From Wolfiporia cocos (taxonomy: Eukaryota; Basidiomycota; Agaricomycetes; Polyporales; Phaeolaceae), in NCBI GenBank assembly GCA_029448655.1, contig JACCLO010000009.1:124001-188000 (forward strand): a stretch of DNA of 64,000 bases. The letters run 5' to 3'. This document shows, one piece after another, positions 19,189 through 29,978 of the stretch. Every line of letters begins with the position of its first letter. Position 1 is the stretch's first letter. Below the pieces are notes generated by a model. It did no database searches. It saw only the letters and a list, made by a program, of their open reading frames with translations, and was not told where the DNA came from. Both the position numbers and the translations under genes were made by a program.

Positions 19189-21186
19189 ATGTCTTCCACC
19201 TCCTCCGTCAGCACTCCCCTCGCTCCCCGCAAGATGCGCCTCCGCTCAGAAGGCCCGGTGACACCGGTAGCTGGTCCCTCGGGAACCCAGCAACTGGTGA
19301 CGCTGGAGCACCTAAGCGAGGGAGAAGAAGAGGAAGAAGAAGAGGAAGAGGAAGTACCGGAGTTTATTCCCCCGCAAAGGGAATCTCCGACCAACCCCAT
19401 GGGTACACGCCCAGGCTCCCCTATTGCCGGATACCCTCCGGCTCGTCGCACACGCCCCATCGGACCCGCCACCACCCTGGAAATGGAATTTTCAGGCCCG
19501 ACCCGACAGACCAATGTCGCGGTCGAAAACAACCTTAAGGCGTACCTCCCTGAGGAGGAACACCACAAGGTGGATGGGTCCATACATGGGCCAATCATCG
19601 ACGCAGCCGTACAACGAAGTGCGGCCATCTCCCACGACACCACCGACACCCTCGGTCGAATGGTGCACGCTCGCCTGGAGCGAATCCACGGCAGAATCGA
19701 CTCCCTGGTTGGGCAATCCAGGGCAATCGAACAGAAGGCCCAAGACGAGTTACAGGAGGCGGTCAATTCAGTCCGCAATGAAGTACTGTCCGCTCTGGTG
19801 GACCTTGGCAAGGAACTCCGACAGGAGTACACCGCCAAATTCACCACGCTGGAAAAAGAGCTTCGAAAGGACTACCGGTCCCGGCTCGACGACCTCGAGG
19901 ATGCGTTCGCAGAGCGCATGGAGAAGGTTGACGAGGAACTTCGGAGGATTCGCAAGAATCCCTCCGTTCCCAACCCTCCCGGCGTCCGCACGCCCCCGGT
20001 AGAACCCACACCGGCCCCTGGTAATGCTCAAACCCGAGCAGCCGAGGCCGCTGCCGCCGCACAAGCTGCAGCCGCTGCTGCAGCAGCCGTCGCCCCGCAG
20101 ATTCCAGGTCTGCCTCAAAACCTGAAAATTCCCCCTCCCCCCGAATTCTCTGGGTCATCTGGAAAGGTGACTGCTCAGGAATGGGTGGAGAAGATGGGCC
20201 TGTACTTCGGTACGCTCAGGGTCTACGACGACCATGACCGTATCACCACGGCCCTCTTCCGCGTCACAGGGGACGCATACAAATTTTTCTCGCCCCTCAT
20301 CAAGAAGGCAGGAAACGGTGAACCTCTCGGCACCTGGGAGGACTTCACCAAATCCGTAATGGTGCAATATGGGAAAATGACGGATAAGGAGATAGCCAAG
20401 AAGGAAATTCGCGGCTACTACGGCACGAAGGGCAAGGAACTGGCAGAATCAAACTATTTCAATTACTGCGAACGGTTCCGCACCCTCGGCCGACTCTCCG
20501 AAACCGCCAACGAGACTCTGGTGTGGGAATTCACCGAGACTCTCCCTGAAAAGGTCAAGGACACCTTAAACGTCCTCGGCAAAACCCCGTTCTTCAAGGC
20601 ACCCACCGACATCGAGCCTCTGATCGACTTCGCTCTAGAAATGTATCAGACATCTTACCCTGACAAGATCAAGGGCTCGATCTTCGAGAAGGCCGGCAAG
20701 AAGGACTCGGCACCTGCCGAAAAGAAGGAGACGTCCTCCGCTTCTGCAAAGAAGTCGGAGAAAAAGAAGGACAAGGGAAAGGCGCCCGCCAAAGCCCCCG
20801 CCGACACCACCAACGCCGTCTGCACTTACTGCAAGCAGACGGGACACTATTTCAACAAGTGTCCTAAGCTTGCCGCGGACAAGGCTGCGGGAACGTTCGT
20901 GCCTGCTGCTCAGCGGGCCGAACAACAAAGGGCGAAGGATGCAGCTGCCGCGTCTGGAAAGACCACGGCTGCTCCTTCGGGTAGTGGAAAGGGACAGGCT
21001 TCTGGCAAGAAGCCGTACTCGGCGCCCCCCGCGGATGGCAAGACGTATCGTGCCCGAACGATCTGGGAAGAAGTGACAGCTGACTCAAGCTCAGCAGGAC
21101 CCTCGGCCCCCGCCACCACTGTTGCCAATGTCGGGACCATCTCGGTTCCCCTCGCCCCAACCACACGTCTCGAAGACGTTCTGTGA
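19189..21186 (+). CDS. gag: Gag polyprotein of A1 (665 aa)
   Basis: The frame starts at ATG 19189 after an A-run. It has an acidic Glu-rich patch, a long charged helical region (about 150-260), an Ala-rich linker, a Retrotrans_gag-like domain (about 315-500), a Lys-rich linker and one CCHC zinc knuckle at about 545-558 (CTYCKQTGHYFNKC, spacing C-X2-C-X4-H-X4-C). The C-terminal tail is Ser/Ala-rich. It should form the virus-like particle and bind RNA. It overlaps pol, which lies in the +1 frame, and ends at TGA 21184-21186. Confidence 0.95.
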   Translation: MSSTSSVSTPLAPRKMRLRSEGPVTPVAGPSGTQQLVTLEHLSEGEEEEEEEEEEVPEFIPPQRESPTNPMGTRPGSPIAGYPPARRTRPIGPATTLEMEFSGPTRQTNVAVENNLKAYLPEEEHHKVDGSIHGPIIDAAVQRSAAISHDTTDTLGRMVHARLERIHGRIDSLVGQSRAIEQKAQDELQEAVNSVRNEVLSALVDLGKELRQEYTAKFTTLEKELRKDYRSRLDDLEDAFAERMEKVDEELRRIRKNPSVPNPPGVRTPPVEPTPAPGNAQTRAAEAAAAAQAAAAAAAAVAPQIPGLPQNLKIPPPPEFSGSSGKVTAQEWVEKMGLYFGTLRVYDDHDRITTALFRVTGDAYKFFSPLIKKAGNGEPLGTWEDFTKSVMVQYGKMTDKEIAKKEIRGYYGTKGKELAESNYFNYCERFRTLGRLSETANETLVWEFTETLPEKVKDTLNVLGKTPFFKAPTDIEPLIDFALEMYQTSYPDKIKGSIFEKAGKKDSAPAEKKETSSASAKKSEKKKDKGKAPAKAPADTTNAVCTYCKQTGHYFNKCPKLAADKAAGTFVPAAQRAEQQRAKDAAAASGKTTAAPSGSGKGQASGKKPYSAPPADGKTYRARTIWEEVTADSSSAGPSAPATTVANVGTISVPLAPTTRLEDVL

Positions 21187-24100
21187 AGAACACACCAGCC
21201 CCGCAGCGGCTGGGAGTGTACAGCGCCCCGAAGAAGCGCACCTCTACGAAGAGGCTTCACAGAGACCCCTTATCTTGTGGGAAGATAAGGCGGTCGTACG
21301 TCACCCGGTATCCCATCTCGGTATATTCGGTAACTCGGCAATGGACTTTGCCCGGAGGACAAGGACACTAGCTACACGTGCCCCTCCTGTACAATACCTT
21401 TATCCTGACCCGCTCGCGCTGAAGTTTTTCACTTTGTATAATGTACATGGAAACGATTCTCGAGACGACAATAAATCGTTCTCTATCGAAGTGGAACTGT
21501 GGGTATATGGAAAGAAAGTTAACGCCATGGCATTAATCGACACCGGTGCATCAATAAGCGTCATCGATAAGAAACTCGTCCATGAGGAAAAGTTAGTCAC
21601 TCGGAAACTACCTTCGCCTCTCGAGATTCGTAACGCCGACGGTACCTCTAATACCGCCGGTAATATCAATATGGCAGTAAAAGCTTATATGGTGCACGAG
21701 GAACACAAGTCCACCGAATTCTTGTACGTAATAGACGTACAAAATGCGGATGTGATCCTCGGATATGATTGGTTCCTGAAACACAACCCGGACTTCAACT
21801 GGCCGGAAGGAACCTTCACATATCGGTGTACGGAAAAATGCAAACATGGCAAACGGGTTTCGATTTCTGAGGAAGAGGACGAAATCGAACCCCGCAACAT
21901 CTATCAGATCATCAATGACTTTCCAATAGATTTTCTCGGCTTAGAGGAGCCTGAGAATCCCTTTGTCGCTTGGGTGAACACCCTTGACGAAGGAACGGAA
22001 CTCCTCATCGACGCCATTCAGTCGATAACGGAGAAGTCGGATGATGAATTCTTGACAGATGCGGATCTCCAGAAATGGAAATCCTTGGTTCCGGAGGAAT
22101 ACCAGGAGTTTGGTCCCACGGTATTTTCTCAACGCGCATCCGAAAGGATGCCCGAACGGAAACCATACGACCACGCCATCGACTTTCCCGATGACGCGGT
22201 ACTACCGCCCCCGAGTAAGGCATACAAAATGTCTCCTCAGGAAGCGAACTCGCTAGATCAGTGGATTCAGGAAGAGTTACGGAAGGGCTACATCCGTCAC
22301 TCGAAATCCCCGATCGCGAGTCCGGTCTTCTTCGTCCCTAAAAAAGACGGCGGAGCCCGAATGGTAGTCGATTACCGAAAGGTGAACGACTTGACCATTA
22401 AAAACAGGTACCCTCTCCCACGCATAGACGAGCTTATCGATAAGCTTAGCCAGGCTTCGATATTTACGAAGCTCGACTTGCGTTGGGGTTACAACAACGT
22501 AAGAATCAAGGAGGGAGATGAATGGAAGACCGCATTCATTACGCCTAACGGCCTTTACGAAGCTGTAGTCATGTACTTCGGTTTTTGTAATGCACCCAGC
22601 ACGTTCCAACACATGATGAACGATATCCTAGGTGACCTTATCAGAGAAGGAAAGGTCATTGTCTACCTAGACGACATCCTTGTGTTCGGAAACGACCTGT
22701 TGGAACACCGTCGTATTGTCAAGCAAGTATTACAAATCTTGCAAGACAACGACTTGTTCGCGAAGCCTGAAAAGTGCTTCTTCGAACAAAGCAGTATTGA
22801 ATACCTGGGAATGATCATTTCCAAAGGAAAAGTCGAAATGGACCCTAAGAAGGTAGCCGGCGTAATGGACTGGCCTACACCTGCCAAGGTGAAGGACGTC
22901 CAAGCCTTTGTTGGCTTCGCCAACTACTACCGTCGGTTCATTAAAGATTTCTCCAAAGTGGTTAAGCCGTTAACCGAACTGTCCAAGAAAAACACGCAGT
23001 GGAATTGGGGACCCGAACAAGCGGAAGCATTCCAAACTCTCAAGGAAGCTTTCACATCGGCTCCAATACTCCGGATCCCAGATCAGGAGTCCCCGTTCCG
23101 CGTGGAAGCGGATTCTTCCGATTACGCAACTGGTGCAGTGCTATCGCAATACTCTTCGGAGGATAAGCTCTGGCACCCGGTAGCCTTTTACTCGAAATCT
23201 CTATCAGCACCCGAAAGGAACTATGAGATTTACGATAAGGAGTTGCTCGCAATCATCCGCGCTCTAGAGGAATGGAGACATTACCTCGAAGGACACCCAC
23301 ACAAATTTGAAGTATGGTCGGATCATCTCAACCTGACATATTTCAAATCGGCACAACGGCTAACCCGGAGACAGGCACGTTGGAGTCTTTACCTGACAAG
23401 GTTCAACTTCACCATGTGTCACAAACCCGGTAAAACAATGCTCACGGCTGATCCTCTGTCACGGAGGCCAGACCATGAAGAGGGGGTGGAACTCGACAAT
23501 CGCGATCAAATTTTGCTGAAACCGGAATACTTTACGGTTAGGGCGCTAGAAGCGTCACAGCAGGAGATACAATCAGGCGACGAGGACCTTCTCCGACAAA
23601 TCCGACAAGCCCTCATGGACGATCAAATTACCAAGGATTACCAGGAACTACTGAAAAGTGGTCCCAAGGAATTCGGTAAAGATCTCCAGGAATGGAACAT
23701 GGAGGCCGGATTACTCCTCAGACGAGGAAAAGTGTACGTTCCAAAAGAGCCTAAAGAATTGCGCACGAAGATTCTGGAGTTACATCATGACCATGTGACT
23801 GCCGGACACTTCGGACGATGGAAGACCTATGAACTTCTATCACGTAATTACTGGTGGCCTGGAATGACCACGATGGTAAAGCAATACGTGGAAGGTTGCG
23901 ACACATGCCAGCGCATGAAGAACCGCAACCAGACCCCGTACGGACCCCTGCAACCGCTCCCAGTTCCGGAAGCACCATGGGACACAATCACCATCGACTT
24001 CATTGTCCACTTACCGCCTAGTGGCGAACGTAAACAATTCACTGCTATTATGGTAGTAGTGGACCGATTGACCAAGCGCGCACACTTCATTCCCACGTCA

Positions 24101-25663
24101 GACAATATCTCGGCAAAAGAATTAGCAAACCTCCTGTACCTTCGGATTTATCCGAACCACGGGCTTCCGAAACAAATCATTTCGGACAGAGGACCGCAAT
24201 TCTCTTCTGAGCTATTCAAGGGATGGTGCGAGCAATTGGGAATTCAGAGGTCGATGACGACAGCCTACCACCCGCAAGCGGACGGCCAAACGGAGAGAAT
24301 TAACCAAATTCTAGAACAATACCTACGATGCTACATCGACGTTATCCAAAAAGATAACTGGGTGTTCTATCTCCCCACGGCAGAGTTTGCGTACAATAAC
24401 GCGGCTAGCGAAACGACCAAGAATAGTCCATTCTTTGTCGAACTAGGAAGGCATCCCAATGCAGGACCTACGGATTTGAAGCCGACGCAATATTCGGATT
24501 TAAATCAATTTGCTTACGCCAGATGGTCAGCACAAGAACAAGCTAAGGCAGCTATGAAACTGGCTGCTGAACGCTGGTCTTGGTATTATGATCAACACAA
24601 GCGCTCGGTACCGTTTAAAGTCGGCGACAAAGTACTCGTTGACGCCCGTAGCTGGCAAGACTCCGAAAGAAGTCTTAGTCCACGCTATTTGGGACCATTT
24701 AAGATAATTGAACAATTATCTCCGGTCACCTTTAGGGTACACATGGACGAGCAATACAGGGCCTATCACCCAGTATTTCACGCCTCCAAGTTGGTCATGT
24801 ACAAGGACCCTGTGCACCAGAAGAAACCAGAGCCTCAACCAGAAATGGTCGATGGCGAGGAATTATGGGAAGTCGAGAAGATCTTAGATCATCGTCTCCG
24901 CGCAGGAAGAGTTGAATACAGAATCCGATGGAAGGGATTCGGTATCAATGACGACTCCTGGGTACGCGAGGCCGATCTCGACTCGGCATATGACATTCTG
25001 CAGGAATACAAGGCTTCACACCCTATCCCGATGCAGGATGTTCCCCTCAGGCGATCAGCTAGAAGGAAAGAAGCAGTTCATGTCTTCGACCCTGACAGCG
25101 ACGACTGGGAAGCCGACGAATGCACGTGGCCAGACGACTGGCCGCAGTATCGCGAAGAATTTGCGAAAGATCCTAAGCAGCGCATGGTTAGACACCCCGA
25201 CGGGGGATGGATGTCAGCTGACATTAACCAAAACGCGGACTTGAAAATCGTAGTCGGTGAAGGCGGCCGAATGCCGGAAAAGGGAACCAAGGACTCGGTT
25301 GGGTTTGACCTGTACACTGCAACAGGCGACGTTCTGCCAGCTCACGGGCAGACAGAATACAACACCAAACTGAAGATCCAGGTACCTTTCGGCACTTACG
25401 GACGTATCGCCCCCCGCTCTAGTCTTGCCCGAAAAGGCATAGACGTAATGGGTGGCGTTATCGACCACGATTACCAAGGCGAAGTAATCATCATTCTCCG
25501 GAATCACTCCGACATATCTATCGATATTCGGGCCGGTGATAAGATTGCCCAGCTCATCTGCGAAGTTGCTAAGGACCCGCACATTACGCTACACGGAAAA
25601 TCTTACTTTGAAAAGATTAAATCTGAGCGCGGTACTGGTGGATTCGGCTCCACAGGAAAGTAA
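21122..25663 (+). CDS. pol: Pol polyprotein of A1: PR-RT-RH-IN-chromodomain-dUTPase (1513 aa)
   Basis: Visible in order are protease DTGA (about 140), reverse transcriptase with YLDD (515-518), RNase H (VEADSSDYATG, from about 660), the integrase HHCC finger (HH and CDTC, about 886-926), and the integrase core D, D-X35-E (IDF; SDRG; QTER). These are followed by a chromodomain (WEVEKILDHR to WVREADL, about 1248-1290) and a dUTPase (about 1372-1513). The dUTPase shows all five motifs: SVGFDLY, GRIAPRSSLA, GVIDHDYQGEV, GDKIAQLI and RGTGGFGSTG. No stop interrupts it. It is in the +1 frame relative to gag, so frameshifting or reinitiation is needed. The true start upstream of the ATG at 21122 is uncertain. 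Confidence 0.95.
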   Translation: MPMSGPSRFPSPQPHVSKTFCEEHTSPAAAGSVQRPEEAHLYEEASQRPLILWEDKAVVRHPVSHLGIFGNSAMDFARRTRTLATRAPPVQYLYPDPLALKFFTLYNVHGNDSRDDNKSFSIEVELWVYGKKVNAMALIDTGASISVIDKKLVHEEKLVTRKLPSPLEIRNADGTSNTAGNINMAVKAYMVHEEHKSTEFLYVIDVQNADVILGYDWFLKHNPDFNWPEGTFTYRCTEKCKHGKRVSISEEEDEIEPRNIYQIINDFPIDFLGLEEPENPFVAWVNTLDEGTELLIDAIQSITEKSDDEFLTDADLQKWKSLVPEEYQEFGPTVFSQRASERMPERKPYDHAIDFPDDAVLPPPSKAYKMSPQEANSLDQWIQEELRKGYIRHSKSPIASPVFFVPKKDGGARMVVDYRKVNDLTIKNRYPLPRIDELIDKLSQASIFTKLDLRWGYNNVRIKEGDEWKTAFITPNGLYEAVVMYFGFCNAPSTFQHMMNDILGDLIREGKVIVYLDDILVFGNDLLEHRRIVKQVLQILQDNDLFAKPEKCFFEQSSIEYLGMIISKGKVEMDPKKVAGVMDWPTPAKVKDVQAFVGFANYYRRFIKDFSKVVKPLTELSKKNTQWNWGPEQAEAFQTLKEAFTSAPILRIPDQESPFRVEADSSDYATGAVLSQYSSEDKLWHPVAFYSKSLSAPERNYEIYDKELLAIIRALEEWRHYLEGHPHKFEVWSDHLNLTYFKSAQRLTRRQARWSLYLTRFNFTMCHKPGKTMLTADPLSRRPDHEEGVELDNRDQILLKPEYFTVRALEASQQEIQSGDEDLLRQIRQALMDDQITKDYQELLKSGPKEFGKDLQEWNMEAGLLLRRGKVYVPKEPKELRTKILELHHDHVTAGHFGRWKTYELLSRNYWWPGMTTMVKQYVEGCDTCQRMKNRNQTPYGPLQPLPVPEAPWDTITIDFIVHLPPSGERKQFTAIMVVVDRLTKRAHFIPTSDNISAKELANLLYLRIYPNHGLPKQIISDRGPQFSSELFKGWCEQLGIQRSMTTAYHPQADGQTERINQILEQYLRCYIDVIQKDNWVFYLPTAEFAYNNAASETTKNSPFFVELGRHPNAGPTDLKPTQYSDLNQFAYARWSAQEQAKAAMKLAAERWSWYYDQHKRSVPFKVGDKVLVDARSWQDSERSLSPRYLGPFKIIEQLSPVTFRVHMDEQYRAYHPVFHASKLVMYKDPVHQKKPEPQPEMVDGEELWEVEKILDHRLRAGRVEYRIRWKGFGINDDSWVREADLDSAYDILQEYKASHPIPMQDVPLRRSARRKEAVHVFDPDSDDWEADECTWPDDWPQYREEFAKDPKQRMVRHPDGGWMSADINQNADLKIVVGEGGRMPEKGTKDSVGFDLYTATGDVLPAHGQTEYNTKLKIQVPFGTYGRIAPRSSLARKGIDVMGGVIDHDYQGEVIIILRNHSDISIDIRAGDKIAQLICEVAKDPHITLHGKSYFEKIKSERGTGGFGSTGK
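21172..21192 (+). promoter_or_regulatory. Candidate +1 frameshift site at the gag stop
   Basis: Gag ends GTT CTG TGA followed by AGAA, and skipping one base gives the pol frame GAA GAA CAC. The context (sense codon, UGA, +1) resembles antizyme-type frameshifting and is identical in A2 at about 38307-38325. Reinitiation at the overlapping ATG is an alternative. Confidence 0.4.
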
Positions 25664-25702
25664 TCGTTCCATTAGGGACAATGAAACCTGAAGAGGGGGT
25701 AA

Positions 25703-26401
25703 TGTCACAGATTTGGGACATGCCACTATTTTTCCCGTATTTTTACCTATTTATCTGGTATTTCTACGACCTTGTAGACATTTACGCTGCTAAGCGCCCG
25801 TCTACACGTACACACAACCAAACAACACGTACACAACGCGGTATACGTCAACCTGTCATAACAACACGTACATAATACGCCCGTACGCGTTAATGACTCA
25901 GCGGACTAACCTCCGGTGTCACGCGCCTTACTCATATCCCGATACCGGGCTATGTCAGTACAATTGGATAAGCGGCCCGCTCGTTATCACATGCCAATGC
26001 CCTTACGATTACTCATATCCCGATACCGGTATATAAGAATCACATGCATGGCTTACTAACGTAGCTACAGCCACTTCCACAACATGGACCTACGGTCCAA
26101 ACAAACGATCTTACTGGTGCGGCCATTACCGGCGCACATGGTCTATTGTAGTTTACGACTTAACCATATTAGTTATGTCTGCGCACAGACCACCTTCATG
26201 TTTGGCTCCCTTACCGGTAACCAAACAAAGCATGTATATAAGTAGGGCTATCACTGCGGATAAGCCTTAGATTTGTTCTCTGCATTCGCACAGTTACATA
26301 TCATCTCTGCTTGCGCCCACTAGCCTCCTCACCAACCTCCAGCAACTCCTTCAAGTCGCTTATTAGGTTATAGTGTGAGTCCCACAGTCTAGTCTGTGTC
26401 A
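25703..26401 (+). repeat. 3' LTR of A1 (699 bp)
   Basis: Preceded by polypurine tract GAAGAGGGGGTAA (25690-25702). Confidence 0.9.
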
Positions 26402-27872
26402 AGGGGTGCCCCCGTTCAAAGGTTCTTATGACATGTGACCAAATGACTGATGCTCAAATAACCCGAATCCCCTTTTCAGGAGCGAAGACCGAAGTCAAAC
26501 GGGCGCCGACGGATTATGTGAATCCTAATCGACTTGGTACTTAGGCATTCCCATAGTAATAATAGTTATAAGCATATATTTGCCAAGCGTACGCGATCCT
26601 ACGTCTAAGAGAACAGGTACTAGTATCGTTCTTCGATTGACTAAGTGTACCCGTAAGACGTAAAGGTTGCTTTTTATGTACATAAGCGACCTTAACCAGG
26701 CTAGATAACCTGGGAACCAGCAGGTGACGCAGGATTTCCAGAGGCGAATACAAATGCTATTGGACGGTTTCTAAGCTAATACAAGTATTGCTATCTACTA
26801 GGAGCCGCCACTAAAACTACATATTTATCTACTTATTGACTGGGATACCAGGGTACCTGAAAGAGAGCTCGTCATCAGCGATCAACGCTGAGTGGTCATG
26901 TCTAACACAAGAAGAACGGGGGCATGGTTAGGGGCGCCCTTGTCAGGACGCCGCGCGGAAGTTAGCCGACAGGTGTCTTCATCGAAGCGCGCGACTTCCT
27001 TCTAGAAAGAGAGTCGGTGACTGCCAGCGCTTGACAGGCTGGGTCACATGGTTGGGAATAGGATACACAGCCCATTTCCTCGCGGAGATGAGCTGGAAAG
27101 TGGTCGCAGTATTACACCGCTACCGGTCCACGCTTTAGTGGTAAGGCTTGCCATCTATAGCCACCTGGGTGTCACATCAGGGCTAAAAAACCATTGTCGA
27201 TCAAAGATCGCGAGAGATCAGCGCTCCACACATCAAAGATGGTGGGCTACGCGATCCTCTTCCAACGGGGCCCCAAATCCGTTTAACCCAGGCTCGCACG
27301 CCGAGCTGCCCGTAGGACTTACGCTATTGGCTACCGCGAGTGACCTCGGCCGGTTTGACCTTGCGAGTCTCACCGCCTCACCACTTGGATTCCCCGAAGG
27401 AGATCCCAAGCGGGCCCCTTACGCCTGGGGGGCGGCTTTGGAAGATTCCCACACCCAACTAAGGGAATACGCCGAAGCGCATATCCCTATGGGGATCCTA
27501 CTGGTAGTGTTGGGGCCCTGAACAGGGCTTGCCAAGACAGGGGGCTGCGCGCACACAGGCAGACGGTCCCCTTTTCCCAATAGGCGGGTCTCAACCGCTG
27601 ACAGCCGCAACCTTGTCAGGAAGCGGCCGTCTCTCCTTAACCCTGGAGTCCGGGTTCGCAGGACGCATGCTGCTGATTAGGCAAGCAGCGCCCCACTGGG
27701 TGGCAGCAGGCCGCTAAGCCCGCCGCTGATGTATCCCATATCCACAACCACGGAGCATACATCCCCTTTGCAGGAGAGTAGCGGCCCCTGCGCTATCTCA
27801 GACACCTGTTGGAGGAAAAACCCAGGCGCCACCAGTTAAGGAGGCGCAGGGGGGTAGGTAGTTCTATTCTTA
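26402..27872 (-). other. Element B leader (5' part of interior)
   Basis: It starts with the A1 target duplication (26402-26406). 27000-27872 is recognisably related to the A leader; 26407-27000 is hairpin-rich (palindrome TTATGTACATAA about 26674, CCAGG/CCTGG about 26697-26713). No coding region is supported. Confidence 0.65.
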
Positions 27873-28967
27873 TGACACAGATGGCTCTGTGGGACTCACC
27901 AAGCCAGTATCCTGCGATGAACTAGGCGACTTAGGTGAGGAAGAGGTTATCAGGCACGGTAGTAGGTGGAAGGTTCTTCTACGGCGCACGCCGAGAAGAA
28001 TAGAACTAAGGTTATAGGCCGTCAAGGCCCTACTTATATACACAAATATAACGGGTCATGTGCTACTGTATAGTGCATGCCCGATAAGGAGTGTGGGCTT
28101 GGTTGCCATAAGGGCGACCAAGTGGTACGACTACTCTACAAAGGCCGTGACCTGCCGGTAATGGCCGGGCCAATGGTAAAGAGAGAGCGTGTGGTCTCAT
28201 CGTTAGATGGACATGTGAAGACGGGCGCAGCCCGGGTATAAGGGATGCCGGTTGCCGGATACCGTGAGGTATAATGGCGATTGGCCGGTCATCGTGTGCT
28301 GACCAAGGCGGAACGCCGAGGTCGTAATGCTATTGGGCCGGCAGGCACCGTAGCATGTGATATGTCCGGTCCGGAAGGTTACCGGAACATATGGTGGTCT
28401 TAGCCGTGAGGCGAGGACCGGTGTTTGGGCAACGCCGTGATGGCAGAAGCCCGGGACTTGGAGACCGCCGAGTCCGTGGGATGGCCGAGAAGGCCGAGCC
28501 TATAGCAATATTGCCTTGGTGCTAATATAGTGCTATTTGGCCGTGTTGCCATTATTATGCGAAGGCGTGGCGCGCCTGAGGTGCCATTGTGATCAAGGAT
28601 CTTATGGCGGTGGGAAGCCGGGAAGGCCGACCCAATAGTACAAGGCCGCGAGGCACTGTTTGTACATGTGGACATTATTATGCGAGCGTGCCGCGCTCGG
28701 CCTATCATTATGATCTACGATCTATGACGTGGCTGGTCTTGCTCTGACGGGCGAGACCTGTATGACGTATGCTGTAGTGTTGCTATTGGACGTGGTTGTA
28801 CCGTAGCGTTACGTAAGCTAGTCATGTGGTTGATAAGCCCAGTTAAGAGCTTGTCGTGGTGGCAATGGGAGTTAACCCGTAGATAACTTGTAGGTAGACG
28901 TATAAATCCCAGGTAAATTGCTATAATCGTAGGAAAAATGCTGTAAGCCCCAGATAAATCTGTGACA
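27873..28967 (-). repeat. 5' LTR of element B (1095 bp)
   Basis: Same length as, and apparently identical to, 12894-13988 (a 102-codon frame inside is identical in both). TATA-like TATATA is at 28035-28040. Confidence 0.85.
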
Positions 28968-29276
28968 GAATGGCACCATATTACATGTGACTAGATACTT
29001 AGTAAGAGACCGTGGGATGCCATTAATGGCAGAACCAATAGTATCATATGTATTAGTTAGGGGCATAGGGCTAGGCCACAATGACATAGGTGATTGCGCT
29101 AGTATGGTGCAATCATGATATCATGATGATATCATTAGACCATGCAAGACTGTAGTCTGGGCCATATGACATATGGGTGACATCAGTATGATGTCAGAGT
29201 CTAGGTAAGGCCATAGGCCAGACCTTATGATGTCGTGGTGATATCATAGTGATATCATAGTCTTGACAAGACCATA
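28968..29276 (-). repeat. Family-D LTR, first piece
   Basis: Similar to 8076-8370 of the D solo LTR. It breaks off at a TA dinucleotide (29275-29276) and resumes at 47711. Confidence 0.8.
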
Positions 29277-29281
29277 CTGTG

Positions 29282-29978
29282 TGTCACAGATTTGGGACAT
29301 GCCACTATTTTTCCCGTATGTTTACCTATTTATCTGGTATTTCTACGACCTTGTAGACATTTACGCTGCTAAGCGCCCGTCTACACGTACACGCAACCAA
29401 ACAACACGTACACAACGCGGTATACGTCCACCTGTCATAACAACACGTACATAACACGTTTGTACGCGTCAATGACTCAGCGGACTAACCTCCGGTGTCA
29501 CGCGCCTTACTCATATCCCGATATCGGGCTATGTCAGTACACTTGGATAAGCGGCCCGCTCGTTATCACATGCCAATGCCCTTACGATTACTCATATCCC
29601 GATACCGGTATATAGTTATCACGTGCATGACTTACTAACGTAGCAACGCCACTTCCACAACACGGACCTACGGTCCTAACAACGTTTCTTACTGGTGCGG
29701 CCATTAACGGCGCACATGGTCTACTGTAGTTTACGACTTAGCTGTATTAGTTATGTCTGCGCACAGACCGTCTTCATGTTTGGCTCCCTTACTGGTAACC
29801 AAACAATGCATGTATATAAGTAGGGCTATCGCTACGATAAGCCTTAGATTTGTTCTCTGCATTCGCACAGTTACATATCATCTCTGCTTGCGCCCACTAG
29901 CCTCCTCACCAACCTCCAGCAACTCCTTCAAGTCGCTTATTAGGTTATAGTGTGAGTCCCACAGTCTAGTCTGTGTCA
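29282..29978 (+). repeat. 5' LTR of A2 (697 bp)
   Basis: It shares variants such as ACATAACACGTTTGTACG with the LTR at 42836. Its leader (29979-31000), with primer site AGAACAAATCT, follows. Confidence 0.9.

Larger units (their letters stand above)
16393..26401 (+). mobile_element. Element A1: intact Ty3/Gypsy chromovirus-type retrotransposon (10 kb)
   Basis: LTR (699 bp), leader, ORF1, gag, pol, polypurine tract, LTR. It is inserted in element B with duplication AGGGG (16388-16392, 26402-26406). All three ORFs are open. Its LTRs differ at least twice (a GTATACATC/GTATACGTC change and CATACCC/CATATCC), so the insertion is young. Chromodomain plus self-priming places it near the Tf1/sushi branch. 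It is plausibly autonomous. Confidence 0.95.
12894..28967 (-). mobile_element. Element B: non-coding LTR retroelement split by A1
   Basis: Two LTRs of 1095 bp, apparently identical, enclose about 3.87 kb of interior (13989-16392 and 26407-27872) once A1 is removed, a unit of about 6.06 kb. Primer site TAGTTCTATTCTT (27859-27871) complements AAGAATAGAACTA (27996-28008) in R over 13 nt. The polypurine tract (plus-strand ACCCCCGCTTTAGG) adjoins the 3' LTR at 13989. The PPT region and the leader resemble those of element A, but no gag/pol is present. It is best described as a LARD-type element presumably mobilised by an A-like partner. The outer flanks AAGTC and GAATG do not match. Confidence 0.8.
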
